Below, piece after piece: positions 54,936-63,288 of a DNA stretch of 64,000 nt. Positions within the stretch are counted from its first letter, which is position 1. Every line of letters begins with the position of its first letter. Both the position numbers and the translations under genes were made by a program. The DNA lies in contig CAJUGC010000001.1 of NCBI GenBank assembly GCA_910585955.1, forward strand, positions 168,475 through 232,474, given 5' to 3'. Below the pieces are notes generated by a model, which saw only the letters and a list, made by a program, of their open reading frames with translations, had not been told where the DNA came from and did no database searches. Source of the stretch: an uncultured Christensenella sp. (GTDB lineage: Bacteria; Bacillota; Clostridia; Christensenellales; Pumilibacteraceae).

Positions 54936-56153
54936 TCAGAAAATGTTTTCAACGTCGAGACCGCGGCGCAGGCGGCTCTCTATCATATCTGCGAGTTGTT
55001 TTGCCGTTCTGCCGCTCCTTCCTCCCTTTCGGAGCGCATACCTCTCGGCGACAAGCGACAGCGCCGTATCGTCAAGCTTTATATTTCTGTCGTCAAGAAT
55101 CTCCTTGAGTATGGAAATAAATTCGCGCTTGTCGGGACTTAAGAAAGTCACGGTGATCCCGAAGCGGTCGGACAGCGACATCTGTTCCTGAACGGTGTCG
55201 TTAACGTGCATATCGCTCGCGCTTCCTTCGTAATTCTCCTTTACGAGGTGGCGGCGGTTGGATGTCGCATAAATCAGCGCATTGTCGAGACGGCTTACAG
55301 ATCCTTCGAGCGCGGCTTTCAGTTCGGCGAAATCGTCGGCGCCCTCGACGAAAGTAAGATCGTCTATAAAGATTATAAAACGAAAACACTTCATGCCGCC
55401 GATGAGTTTAAACACCGTCGGAAAGTCGCGGATCGCCGCCTTGGACACCTCCAAAAGCCGCAAACCTCTACCCGCATACTCGTTCAACACGGCGTGCACG
55501 GTACTCGATTTACCCGTTCCCCTGTCTCCGTACAAAAGCACGTTGTTTGCGGGCATACCTTCCAAAAAGTCAAGCGTGTTTTCTGCAACCGTTTCTTTAC
55601 AGTCCTCGTAAAGTTTCAAGTCCGAAAGTTTTATCGGATTCACGTTTTCTATCGGAACTATAGTCTTTTCTTTAACGTCGTACGAGTAGGCTATCGATTT
55701 CGCAAACACGCCGCAACCTTTGCGTTTAAGAGTCGCCTTAAGCTTTTCGACATCAAAAACGCCTTTTTTGCCTGCCTTCCACTTCGGAAAAGCCGAAATC
55801 TCTTCGCCGTACACGGAAATAAAATCATTGGGTTCGAGCTTTGAAAGAGCGTCTAAAAGTCGAAGTTCGATTTCTGCCGTGCCGCCAAGCGAGTCCGCGT
55901 TTCCGCATCCGACTACACGAAGTGAAAACGGATTTTCGTCCTCGCAAACAAGGCGGTCAAAATATTCTCCCGAACCGTTTTCACAGCCTTTTTCGCACAA
56001 CGCGAGATAGTAATCCGCCCAATAAGAAGCAAGTTCTTTCTTCTCCGGAAGCGCACACATTTTTATAAGAGCGTTTACTCCGACGTCGTTTTTGAGATTT
56101 TTAAACAGCGACAGTGCCGCCGCCGAAAGCGATATCGAAGAAAAATCGGTCAT
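54936..56153 (-). CDS. DUF815-family AAA+ ATPase
   Basis: A 405-residue ATPase. The N-terminal 190 residues are poorly conserved. The AAA+ part has P-loop LLYGDRGTGKSS near residue 212, Walker B FIIFIDDLTF, sensor 1 ALIYATSNRRHL and the LSDRFGITVTF segment typical of DUF815 (PF05673). The C-terminal helices (ERYALRKGGRSGRTAKQLAD) contain the sensor 2 Arg. The family is common in anaerobic Bacillota but its client is not known. It is transcribed divergently from ilvC. Confidence 0.88.
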   Translation of the reverse strand: MTDFSSISLSAAALSLFKNLKNDVGVNALIKMCALPEKKELASYWADYYLALCEKGCENGSGEYFDRLVCEDENPFSLRVVGCGNADSLGGTAEIELRLLDALSKLEPNDFISVYGEEISAFPKWKAGKKGVFDVEKLKATLKRKGCGVFAKSIAYSYDVKEKTIVPIENVNPIKLSDLKLYEDCKETVAENTLDFLEGMPANNVLLYGDRGTGKSSTVHAVLNEYAGRGLRLLEVSKAAIRDFPTVFKLIGGMKCFRFIIFIDDLTFVEGADDFAELKAALEGSVSRLDNALIYATSNRRHLVKENYEGSASDMHVNDTVQEQMSLSDRFGITVTFLSPDKREFISILKEILDDRNIKLDDTALSLVAERYALRKGGRSGRTAKQLADMIESRLRRGLDVENIF

Positions 56154-56185
56154 GGCTGTCTCCTTGATGTTCCTATTCGCCCACT

Positions 56186-56215
56186 ATTATATCAAAATTT
56201 GAGTTTGTCCGTCAA
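56186..56215 (-). promoter_or_regulatory. Promoter of the DUF815 gene
   Basis: TTGACG (56215-56210), 18 nt, TATAAT (56191-56186). It is back to back with the ilvC promoter. Confidence 0.7.
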
Positions 56216-56221
56216 TAGAAT

Positions 56222-56250
56222 TTGACAAATTCGTCCCGTCGGTGTATAAT
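56222..56250 (+). promoter_or_regulatory. Promoter of ilvC
   Basis: TTGACA (56222-56227), 17 nt, TATAAT (56245-56250). The leader of about 72 nt is too short for a T-box and shows no attenuator. Confidence 0.8.
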
Positions 56251-56329
56251 TACCGCATACACGCGTTAAAGTGCGAAAGTAAAAAAGCGCAAATCAGGTA
56301 AATTCTTCTTCAAGGAGCAAAAAAATATT

Positions 56330-57337
56330 ATGGCTAAAATCTTCTATGCAAAGGACTGCAACCTCGACTATCTGAAGAAAAAGACGGTCGCAATCATAGG
56401 CTACGGTTCGCAGGGACACGCGCACGCACTCAATCTCAAAGACAGCGGCGTCAAAGTCGTCGTAGGTCTCTATCCCGGCTCGAAGAGCGCGGCGCGCGCA
56501 GAAAAAGCGGGGCTTACCGTGCTCACCGCCGCAGAGGCTGCAAAGAAAGCCGACGTGATCATGATGCTCACGCCCGACGAAAAGCAAGCGAAAATATACC
56601 GCGAGGACATTCTCCCCTCGCTCACCGAAGGCAAAGCGCTCGCATTCGCGCACGGCTTCAACATTCACTTCAAACAGATAGTTCCGCCCGAAAACGTAGA
56701 CGTCTTTATGATAGCGCCCAAAGGTCCCGGACATACGGTACGCAGCGAGTACGTCGAGGGCAAGGGCGTGCCCTGCCTCGTCGCAATTCACCAAAACGCA
56801 ACGGGCAAGGCGCAGGAAATAGCGCTTGCTTACGCGCTCGGTATCGGAGGTGCGAGAGCGGGCGTGCTTGAAACGACGTTTAAGTGCGAGACCGAAACCG
56901 ACCTTTTCGGAGAGCAAGCCGTTCTTTGCGGCGGTGTGACCGCTCTCATGAAAGCGGGCTTCGAAACGCTTGTCGAAGCAGGCTATGACCCGCAGAACGC
57001 ATACTTCGAGTGCATACACGAAATGAAGCTCATAGTCGATTTGATCTACCGCGGCGGCTTCTCGTTCATGAGATATTCTATTTCCGACACGGCGGAATAC
57101 GGCGACTACAAGATAGGCAAGCGTATAATCACGGACGAGACGAAAAAGGAAATGAAAAAGGTGCTTTCCGAAATTCAGGACGGAACTTTCGCAAGCAATT
57201 GGATCGCCGAAAACAACAACGGCAGAGCGTATTTCAACGCTACGCGTCGCTTGGAAAGCGAACATAAGCTCGAGGAAGTCGGCAAGGAGCTTCGCAAGAT
57301 GTACAGCTGGAGCGACGAGGACAAATACGCCGACTGA
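56330..57337 (+). CDS. ilvC: Ketol-acid reductoisomerase
   Basis: Second common step of valine, leucine and isoleucine synthesis. The 335 residues are a class I enzyme. The Rossmann motif is IIGYGSQGHAHALNL. The cofactor loop is VVGLYPGSKSAARAEKAG. Metal and catalytic residues occur in DLFGEQAVLCGG and YFECIHEMKLIVD. The C-terminal knotted domain ends YSWSDEDKYAD. Tyr replaces the first Arg of the classic NADPH loop; similar loops occur in clostridial enzymes, so I do not read much into it. The gene stands apart from other ilv genes. AAGGAG precedes the start. Confidence 0.98.
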   Translation: MAKIFYAKDCNLDYLKKKTVAIIGYGSQGHAHALNLKDSGVKVVVGLYPGSKSAARAEKAGLTVLTAAEAAKKADVIMMLTPDEKQAKIYREDILPSLTEGKALAFAHGFNIHFKQIVPPENVDVFMIAPKGPGHTVRSEYVEGKGVPCLVAIHQNATGKAQEIALAYALGIGGARAGVLETTFKCETETDLFGEQAVLCGGVTALMKAGFETLVEAGYDPQNAYFECIHEMKLIVDLIYRGGFSFMRYSISDTAEYGDYKIGKRIITDETKKEMKKVLSEIQDGTFASNWIAENNNGRAYFNATRRLESEHKLEEVGKELRKMYSWSDEDKYAD

Positions 57338-57375
57338 TTGTATTTTATAAAGGTAATCACGGGAGATAAACCGTA

Positions 57376-57984
57376 ATGAAGATAAATGCTGAATCCATGG
57401 TTTGGACAAGACCGCCCAAAGAGTACCGCATAGCAGAAAATCATGTGGAAATAATTACCGAACCGTTTACCGATTTGTGGCAAAGAACTTATTATCATTT
57501 CCGCAATGACAACGCGCCCGTACTGCAAACGGGCACTGACGAGAAATTTTTCTCTTTTACGGTGAAAACCGAATTTGCGACGAAAACCCGATACGATCAA
57601 AGCGGTATCGTAATGTACTTGGACAGCGAAAACTGGCTTAAAGCAGCCATAGAATACGAGAACGATCAACTTCAGAGATTGGGAAGCGTAGTGACAAACA
57701 ACGGATATTCGGATTGGGCGTCGGTTGACATAGATACTACGGTAAACTCCGTATGGTTTCGTTTGAGCCGCAGAGAAAACGATTTTTGCATCGAAAATTC
57801 TTTTGACTGCAAAAGATTTCATCAAATGAGGATTTGCCATATGTTCAATGCAATCAATTCGGTTCGATTCGGAATTTACGCCTGCAGTCCGGAAAACTCT
57901 TCATTCAAAGCATTATTTTCCGATATGGAAATTACCGAATGCAAATGGCTTCCCCATAACGGACAAGCGCCGAATAAAGAATAG
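57376..57984 (+). CDS. DUF1349 domain protein
   Basis: A 202-residue cytosolic protein of the DUF1349 beta-sandwich family, with folds like concanavalin-type lectins. WQRTYYHFRNDNAPVLQ, YDQSGIVMYLDSENWLKAAI and GYSDWASVDI are family features, and the end has the usual F.GIYACSP.....FKALF.D pattern. Old annotations call it regulation of enolase; the real role is unknown, possibly sugar binding. It starts 38 nt after ilvC with GGGAG upstream and is probably in the same transcript. Confidence 0.88.
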   Translation: MKINAESMVWTRPPKEYRIAENHVEIITEPFTDLWQRTYYHFRNDNAPVLQTGTDEKFFSFTVKTEFATKTRYDQSGIVMYLDSENWLKAAIEYENDQLQRLGSVVTNNGYSDWASVDIDTTVNSVWFRLSRRENDFCIENSFDCKRFHQMRICHMFNAINSVRFGIYACSPENSSFKALFSDMEITECKWLPHNGQAPNKE

Positions 57985-58006
57985 CCGCCAACTTGCGAAA
58001 ATTCAT

Positions 58007-58037
58007 AAAAACTCTCGAATATTTTTCGAGAGTTTTT
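58007..58037 (+). terminator. Terminator after the DUF1349 gene
   Basis: AAAAACTCTCGAA / TTCGAGAGTTTTT, a perfect 13-bp stem with a 5-nt loop and T tail. Confidence 0.9.
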
Positions 58038-58085
58038 TGCGTTACTTCTATAAAATATATTTAAACTGCGATTTATGTTTTGTCC

Positions 58086-58403
58086 TTATCTCTTTTTTTT
58101 GATTTCATCGATATTCAAAAACAAATCCACGGCTTCTTTTATTTCGGAATCGTCCGCTCCGCTTGCCTTCATTCGTTTGGTTATTCCGTCCTCTGCTCAC
58201 ATATCGAATTCCGTTTTCACATCGAAATCGGTCGCATAATCGAAAATATCTTCTTGCTTTATATGATAATATTCCAAATAGCTTTTCAACACCTTGGGTA
58301 TCGACATTCCGAGTTTGGTCAGCTTAAACGACTCTGTATTTCCGAGCTTGGTCTTATAATACCATTCCTTGTTTTTCAAAAAATACGGTCGTCTTTTAAA
58401 CAT
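58086..58403 (-). pseudogene. Small protein gene interrupted by an in-frame TGA
   Basis: From ATG 58403 the frame reads MFKRRPYFLKNKEWYYKTKL for 68 codons (to ...DVKTEFDM) and meets TGA at 58197-58199. In the same frame, 37 more protein-like codons follow (AEDGITKRMKASGADDSEIK, then a Leu-rich helix ending EIKKKR) to a TAA at 58086. The whole would make a 105-residue cytosolic protein. Either the gene has a recent nonsense mutation or the short form is the product. It lies 13 nt after the leucine-rich-repeat gene. I do not recognise the family. Confidence 0.5.
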
Positions 58404-58416
58404 AGAATTGCCTTTT

Positions 58417-59898
58417 TTACTCCTCGCAGGATTTTCGATTCAAAGCGCGAAGTTTGGCTTTCACGGGAAGCGGAAGTCGGTCGCAACCGCAAAAGGCTTT
58501 GTCCCCCACGGATTCGAGAGCAGCCGGAAGCTTGAACGTCGAAAGCGCCGAGCAGTTATACAAGAACCCCTCGCCGAGCCCGAAAACGCTCTTTTCAACG
58601 GAAAGCTCGGTAAGCGCCGTGCAGCCGCCGAACATATATGCGGGAAGCGCGCACTTAATCGACTTTATGCTTGCGCTGCGAAGATGGCGACAGTTTTCGA
58701 AAATTCTGTTTCCTATTCCCGTCACGCTCTCCGGCACGGTCACGGTTTCAAGCAAAGTCCCGGAAAATGCGCCGTCGCCGATACTTGCGATCTTTTTGCC
58801 GAAGGTAACGCGTCGCAAGGCGCTCGCAAAAAACGCCCGCGCTCCTATTTCCGTGACAACAAGCGGCAAATCCATTTCTCGCAGACTCTCGCAGCCCTCG
58901 AACATACCGTTTGCGATCTTCGTCGGTTTTCCCGAAAGCGAGACGCGCGCAAGCGAAACGCAGTCCTTAAACAGCCTGTCGGGATAGATAGACAGTTCCG
59001 TCGGGAGCGCTATTTCATGAAGGCGGGCGCAACCCTCGAACACGCCGTGCACGTTCTCGCCCGTACCGAACTCCGAAAGCGCTGCGGGCAAAACTACGTC
59101 CGACAGGTTCTTGCACCCGTAAAACGCGCCGCCGCCGACATACTCGACGGTATTCGGCAAAACGACTTTCTTTAAAAGCCCGCACTCCGCAAAAGCCTCT
59201 TCGTCGATACAGCGTACGCCCGCGGGCAGGTTCAGTTCGGTTATGCTCTCGCATCCGCGGTAGGCTTCCGCACCTATTTTCTCCACCCTTCTAAGCCCCG
59301 TATGCACGAGCTTTTTACAATCGTAAAACGCCCGATCGCCTATCTCCTCGAGCGTGGACGGCAAACTTACGGTGATGAGACCGCTGCCTTCAAACGCCTC
59401 TTCCCCTATGGTTTTGAGTCCCTTTTTAAATGCAATGCTCAAAAGATTTTTACAGTAGGCAAAAGCCCTCGCGCCCACGCCGGCAATGGCTCCCGCCGCG
59501 ACGACTTCGGAAACGGCGCTACCCGCGAACGCTTCGTCGCCTATTGTTTTGAGAGTGGACGGCAGCACGGCGCGCGTGATTTTAGCTCCCGCAAATACGC
59601 CGCTTGCGATCTCGGTCACTCCGCTCGGCACTTCTATGTCCTTTGCGAATCTCGAGCGAAACCCGACAAGCTTTGTCCCCTCTATTTTGTATGCGGACGG
59701 GTGCCTGTCCAAATTGTATTTACTGCCGAGCACGGTTACGTCGTCTATTTCTCCGTCCTCGCCCTCGTAAAGCGTCACGACTATCCCCGCGCCGTTTACC
59801 GCTCCCACGCAACCGCAAACGGCGCAACGCACTCTTCCGTCCTTAACCTCGTCTTTGGCGATCTTCGCGCCGCAACGCGCGCATCTGTATTTTTTCAT
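58417..59898 (-). CDS. Leucine-rich-repeat (BspA type) protein with N-terminal zinc ribbon
   Basis: A 493-residue protein. Residues 1-35 form a zinc ribbon (CARCGAK...CAVCGC, two CxxC pairs). There is no signal peptide or membrane helix. From about residue 85 it consists of about 15 LRR_5 units of the BspA type (IGDEAFAGSAVSEVVA, IGEEAFEGSGLITVSLPSTL, IGDRAFYDCKKL). BspA proteins are usually secreted adhesins; this one appears cytosolic and so is more likely a scaffold or binding protein. It is preceded by a terminator and followed 13 nt later by the interrupted small gene. Confidence 0.85.
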   Translation of the reverse strand: MKKYRCARCGAKIAKDEVKDGRVRCAVCGCVGAVNGAGIVVTLYEGEDGEIDDVTVLGSKYNLDRHPSAYKIEGTKLVGFRSRFAKDIEVPSGVTEIASGVFAGAKITRAVLPSTLKTIGDEAFAGSAVSEVVAAGAIAGVGARAFAYCKNLLSIAFKKGLKTIGEEAFEGSGLITVSLPSTLEEIGDRAFYDCKKLVHTGLRRVEKIGAEAYRGCESITELNLPAGVRCIDEEAFAECGLLKKVVLPNTVEYVGGGAFYGCKNLSDVVLPAALSEFGTGENVHGVFEGCARLHEIALPTELSIYPDRLFKDCVSLARVSLSGKPTKIANGMFEGCESLREMDLPLVVTEIGARAFFASALRRVTFGKKIASIGDGAFSGTLLETVTVPESVTGIGNRIFENCRHLRSASIKSIKCALPAYMFGGCTALTELSVEKSVFGLGEGFLYNCSALSTFKLPAALESVGDKAFCGCDRLPLPVKAKLRALNRKSCEE

Positions 59899-59982
59899 AC
59901 GTCCTCCGAGAGCCGTTGGTTTTAAATAATTCTACCACTTTCGGCAAGGGTTTGTCAAGCCGTAAGCCTTTATATGAACAAA

Positions 59983-60009
59983 GGAAAACCCCGCATATCG
60001 CGGGGTTCG
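59983..60009 (-). terminator. Terminator of the small lipoprotein gene
   Basis: AACCCCGC / GCGGGGTT with a 5-nt loop and a TTTCCTTTG end on the minus strand. Confidence 0.75.
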
Positions 60010-60032
60010 ATTACTGTAAAAGTCACGATTAT

Positions 60033-60443
60033 TTAAGCGTTTTTGAATATTTCGAGCGCGTCTTTCGCCGTGGGAGATACGCATAAAACGGGCACGAACA
60101 TACAGTTGCCGTTTATGTAATCGCTTTCCGAAAGATCCTTTAAAAGCCCCTTAAGCGTTGCGCTTTCTTCGACAGCTTTTTTCATATCGTCGGTCGACTT
60201 AAACTCGATAATGAGTACCGTGCAAGTAAGTCCTTTCGTAAGCGCATGTGGCGTCATGACGATTTCGTCCTTTTCGAGATCTTTCGTAATATCGGTAAAG
60301 ATGTTGCTTACCGTTTCCGACTCTTTAAATCCCTCTTTCTCGAACGCTTTGAGAACCGAACCGTAACTGTTGCAACCCACAAGCGTAAACACGCAGAGCG
60401 CAAGACAGAGCACGGAAACCAAAACTTTTCCTAACTTTTTCAT
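60033..60443 (-). CDS. Small lipoprotein of unknown function
   Basis: Start at ATG 60443 (MKKLGKVLVSVLCLALCVF), with ACGGAGGT upstream; an earlier ATG lacks a site. The 136 residues begin with a signal peptide ending in lipobox LVGC (Cys24). The exported part is about 110 residues with two further Cys (TCTVLIIEF, NGNCMFVPVLC). I do not recognise a family. It has its own promoter and terminator and so is not part of the ABC operon upstream. Confidence 0.75.
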   Translation of the reverse strand: MKKLGKVLVSVLCLALCVFTLVGCNSYGSVLKAFEKEGFKESETVSNIFTDITKDLEKDEIVMTPHALTKGLTCTVLIIEFKSTDDMKKAVEESATLKGLLKDLSESDYINGNCMFVPVLCVSPTAKDALEIFKNA

Positions 60444-60475
60444 ACCGTTACCTCCGTAAATATTTTGATATAACA

Positions 60476-60504
60476 ATTATAACACTCAAAGCGGCAAACG
60501 TCAA
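60476..60504 (-). promoter_or_regulatory. Promoter of the small lipoprotein
   Basis: TTGACG (60504-60499), 17 nt, TATAAT (60481-60476), 32 nt before the start codon. Confidence 0.75.
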
Positions 60505-60557
60505 GAAGAAAATCGAATAAATAGCAAAAATATATTCGCTTTTACCGCTATCGATTT

Positions 60558-61187
60558 CTAAAGAGTAACGAGCACGTTTTCGATTTCTTTTTCGTCGATA
60601 TTTTCGCCGCGTAAATCGGCTACGATCTTTCCTCCGTCTATAATCGCCGCACGGTCGGCAAGTCTCGCCGCCTCGAGCGGGCTGTGTGTGACGAACAGCA
60701 CGTCGCACGGATGTTCGGAGCGCAGCTCGCAAAACAGCTTCATTATGCGAACTTTTAGCCCTATGTCGAGTCCGCGGAACGGTTCGTCCATAAGCAGTAC
60801 GCCCGCATTTTTGAGAAAAGCCCTTGCAAGCGCCACTCTGTCCGCCATGCCTCCCGAAAGCTGCTTCGGATAAAGCGACTCTCCCACTTCGACGCGCTCA
60901 AGCATTTTTTTCGCGCTTTCTCTGTCCGCGCCCGCAAACTCGAGATTTTCGAGAACGGTCAGATTTTTTATGAGACGCGGCTGTTGAAACATATATGCTA
61001 TGTCTCCGTCTTTTGTGACTTTACCGCCGTAATCGGTGAGTCCCGCGACTATATTGAGAAGGGTCGTCTTGCCGCAGCCGCTCTTTCCGAGGATCGCCAC
61101 AGCTCCTTCGAAGTTCGCGCAAAAACCGTCGTAGACGCTCCTGTCTCCGTATTTTTTCACTATGTTGTCGAGAGTTATCATCTCCAC
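60558..61187 (-). CDS. ABC transporter ATP-binding protein (nitrate/sulfonate/pyrimidine type)
   Basis: A 209-residue ATPase of the SsuB/TauB/ThiZ group. Walker A is LGKSGCGKTTLL, Q-loop AYMFQQPRLI, signature QLSGGMADRVALARAF (Met-Ala in place of the usual Q-[RQK]), Walker B VLLMDEPFRGLD and H-loop FVTHSP. It overlaps the permease gene by 10 nt. It is a little shorter than relatives, lacking most of the C-terminal tail. The imported substrate is discussed at the binding protein. Confidence 0.92.
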   Translation of the reverse strand: MEMITLDNIVKKYGDRSVYDGFCANFEGAVAILGKSGCGKTTLLNIVAGLTDYGGKVTKDGDIAYMFQQPRLIKNLTVLENLEFAGADRESAKKMLERVEVGESLYPKQLSGGMADRVALARAFLKNAGVLLMDEPFRGLDIGLKVRIMKLFCELRSEHPCDVLFVTHSPLEAARLADRAAIIDGGKIVADLRGENIDEKEIENVLVTL

Positions 61188-61951
61188 CTCCGCGACGGCA
61201 ACAACAAAAGTTTTACGGCGAATTCGAGTGCAAAGCAGACTGCTACGGCAATAAGAGTAATCGCCATAAGCCGCGCCGTTTCGAGATAGACGTTCGCAAG
61301 ATTCAATGCGCCTCCGAGTCCCGCCGCCGTCTGCGCAAGAGCTTCGCCCGCTATTACGAGTTTTACGGCAAACGACAGATTGCCTGCCGAGCTTTCGATA
61401 AGGGTCGGCGCAATCTGCGGCAAAACGAAATGTGTCAGCACTCGTTTTTTCGGCACGTTATAGACCTTACACATCTCGAAAATGCCGCCGTCGAGAGAAG
61501 AAAGTGCGGTTTTCGTCTCCGTATAGCAAAGCGGCATGAGTATGGTAAACGCCACCGCCATCGGCGCAAAGCTCGAACGAAACCACAGTACGAGCAGAAA
61601 TATGACCGCCATGGTCGGTATCGCGCGCAACAGCACCATAAGCGGCGACAAAAGTTTTTCGACCGCTCTGTTTGCGTTTGCCGCTATGCCGAGAGAACCG
61701 CCTATCACAAACGCCGCCGCGAACGCAAGAAGCGAGCGCAGGAGCGTGAGCGAAAGCGATTTATAAAAGCTTCCCTTAATAAGCAGCCTTCCCGTCTCGC
61801 CGAGAATTTCACCGATACGCGGCAAAATAAGGCTCTCGTTTGCGACAGCCGCCGCCGCGGCATAGACGGAAACCATGACGCCGACAGTTACGAGCGGAAA
61901 ACAAAGATTTACAAGCGTGCGCTTTAAAATTGTCTTGCCGCGCGCTTTCAC
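61178..61951 (-). CDS. ABC transporter permease
   Basis: A 257-residue inner-membrane permease with about six helices. The family is BPD_transp_1, SsuC-like; the EAA loop is in the segment GGIFEMCKVYNVPKKRVLTH and FVLPQIAPTL. It starts with an ATG overlapping the binding-protein stop in ATGA, so the three genes are tightly coupled: binding protein, permease, ATPase. Confidence 0.92.
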   Translation of the reverse strand: MKARGKTILKRTLVNLCFPLVTVGVMVSVYAAAAAVANESLILPRIGEILGETGRLLIKGSFYKSLSLTLLRSLLAFAAAFVIGGSLGIAANANRAVEKLLSPLMVLLRAIPTMAVIFLLVLWFRSSFAPMAVAFTILMPLCYTETKTALSSLDGGIFEMCKVYNVPKKRVLTHFVLPQIAPTLIESSAGNLSFAVKLVIAGEALAQTAAGLGGALNLANVYLETARLMAITLIAVAVCFALEFAVKLLLLPSRRWR

Positions 61952-62985
61952 TCGTCGGTCTTATTTATCAGATCGTATACGGTAGAAGCCGCAGGCTCGG
62001 CAAGCAGACCGAAATCTATCTGCCCCGCCTTAAGCGCGCGCGCAACCGACGCTCCGTCCGAATAGTAGGTAATGGCGACTTTGCCCTCCGTCGCCGTATC
62101 CGAAAAAACATACTCTATGTTCTTCTGTTTTAAGATATAGCGCAGTACGAGGTCGGGCACTTGCCCCTGTCCTATCGCTCCCACGCGCTTGCCGACAAGG
62201 CTCTCCGCTCCGCTCATGTCTCCGCCGACGATGTAGAGATTGCCGTGCGTAAGTGTCATGACAAGCTTATATTTGCCGTTTGCATTGTACATCTTAGCCG
62301 CCGCGTTCGACGGCATGACCGCGAGATCCGCGCTGCCGTTTGCTACAAACGAGCCTATCGTGCTCGCGGTCACGACGTGTATATCGAGCGTAGCTCCCCC
62401 CACCTTTTCTCCGCTGTGCATGAAATACGCAAGCGCAAGCGCGGTCGCGCCGTCGGGCACAAAGACGTTAACCTTTTCGGGCGTTGCTCCTCCCGCGGAA
62501 TTTTCGTAATAGAATCCGTCGTCGGGAAGTTTGCCGCCTATAAGAGACGTCTCAAGCTCCGTCTCGAGCGCAAGAAACAGCCCCAAATATTTTTCGACCG
62601 CGGCTTTGTCGTCGCCCGCGTCGATCGCCTCTATGTGGCATCTCTTTACTATGTCCGACGTAAGCGATTTGACCGTCGAACTCGCCCCGCCCTCCATGTG
62701 TGCGTTTATTGCCGCGACGGTCTCGGAGGGGTGGCTCTCCGCCCAATCGTCATGCTCTTTGAGCGCCGCGGAAAAATCCGCGACAAAGCTCGCGTGCTCC
62801 GCCGCGAACGCCCCGTTTACGACAAGACAAGCCTGCGGATAGCTTTCCATGCCCGTCGCGTCTTTCCAAAGCCGTTGCACGTCCATTCTGTCGGTTACGG
62901 GCGTTTCGCCGCCGCAAGCCGCGCACAACGCAGTCAGGCATATAGCAAACACCGTTGCCGCGAATCCGAAAATCTTTTTCTTCAT
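61948..62985 (-). CDS. ABC transporter substrate-binding lipoprotein, apparently circularly permuted
   Basis: A 345-residue lipoprotein (signal peptide to about 23, ALCAACGG). In relatives of the NMT1/SsuA-like family the mature protein begins with a VNVYVPDGAPALALA-type segment. It ends with a part containing LQKLW, YPQA.LV, ALE..EW, an SAET..A segment, IERC and a tail similar to GGKLPDDGFYY. Here the second part comes first (VQRLWKDATGMESYPQACLV, FSAALKEHDDW, VKRCHIEAID, GGKLPDDGFYYE; residues 30-170). The first part comes second (VNVFVPDGATALALAYFM, HGNLYIVGGDMSG, DFGLLAEPAAS; 180-345). The linker is ENSAGGATPEK. The substrate is unknown; an organic nitrogen/sulfur compound or thiamin precursor would suit the family. 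Confidence 0.85.
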   Translation of the reverse strand: MKKKIFGFAATVFAICLTALCAACGGETPVTDRMDVQRLWKDATGMESYPQACLVVNGAFAAEHASFVADFSAALKEHDDWAESHPSETVAAINAHMEGGASSTVKSLTSDIVKRCHIEAIDAGDDKAAVEKYLGLFLALETELETSLIGGKLPDDGFYYENSAGGATPEKVNVFVPDGATALALAYFMHSGEKVGGATLDIHVVTASTIGSFVANGSADLAVMPSNAAAKMYNANGKYKLVMTLTHGNLYIVGGDMSGAESLVGKRVGAIGQGQVPDLVLRYILKQKNIEYVFSDTATEGKVAITYYSDGASVARALKAGQIDFGLLAEPAASTVYDLINKTDE

Positions 62986-63028
62986 AAAAACACTCCTTTA
63001 AAAAGACTATTTGCCTTATTTACTCCCG

Positions 63029-63277
63029 TCAGGTCTTTGCGAAAAGCGTCTTTGCCGCCACGCCCTCGAGACTTCCGAGCTTCCCGGTAAGCGAGTTTAT
63101 GACGTCCGCGGGCGCATCTACCACAAGCGATATGACGCTTATTCCGCGCTCCTTTACGGGCAAGCCCATGCGCCCGATGATATATTCTCCGTAGGCGCTC
63201 AAAAGCCCGTTGAGAATACCCACGGCGCTCTTCTCCGTTACTATTATGCCGATTTGCGCAAGTCTTGTTTCGTTCAT
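63029..63277 (-). CDS. TM1266-family putative iron-only hydrogenase system regulator
   Basis: Start at ATG 63277 (MNETRLAQIGIIV) with GGGAGAG upstream. The 82 residues match the small NikR-C/ACT-like family typified by TM1266: IIVTEKSAVGILNGLLSAYG, EYIIGRMGLPVKERGISVIS and DAPADVINSLTGKLGSLEGV. The family usually accompanies [FeFe]-hydrogenase maturation genes (hydE/F/G), none of which are in the window. It is 43 nt upstream of the ABC transporter genes, so the two may be cotranscribed, which is an uncommon context. Confidence 0.9.
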   Translation of the reverse strand: MNETRLAQIGIIVTEKSAVGILNGLLSAYGEYIIGRMGLPVKERGISVISLVVDAPADVINSLTGKLGSLEGVAAKTLFAKT

Positions 63278-63288
63278 GACAAACTCTC

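Noticed and set aside
56251..56329. T-box or attenuator upstream of ilvC
   Set aside because: The leader is only about 72 nt with no specifier stem, T-box sequence or terminator hairpin.
56330..57337. Switched cofactor preference in IlvC because Tyr replaces the first loop Arg
   Set aside because: The same loop type occurs in ordinary clostridial enzymes, and the two Ser of the loop are kept, so preference cannot be judged from this alone.
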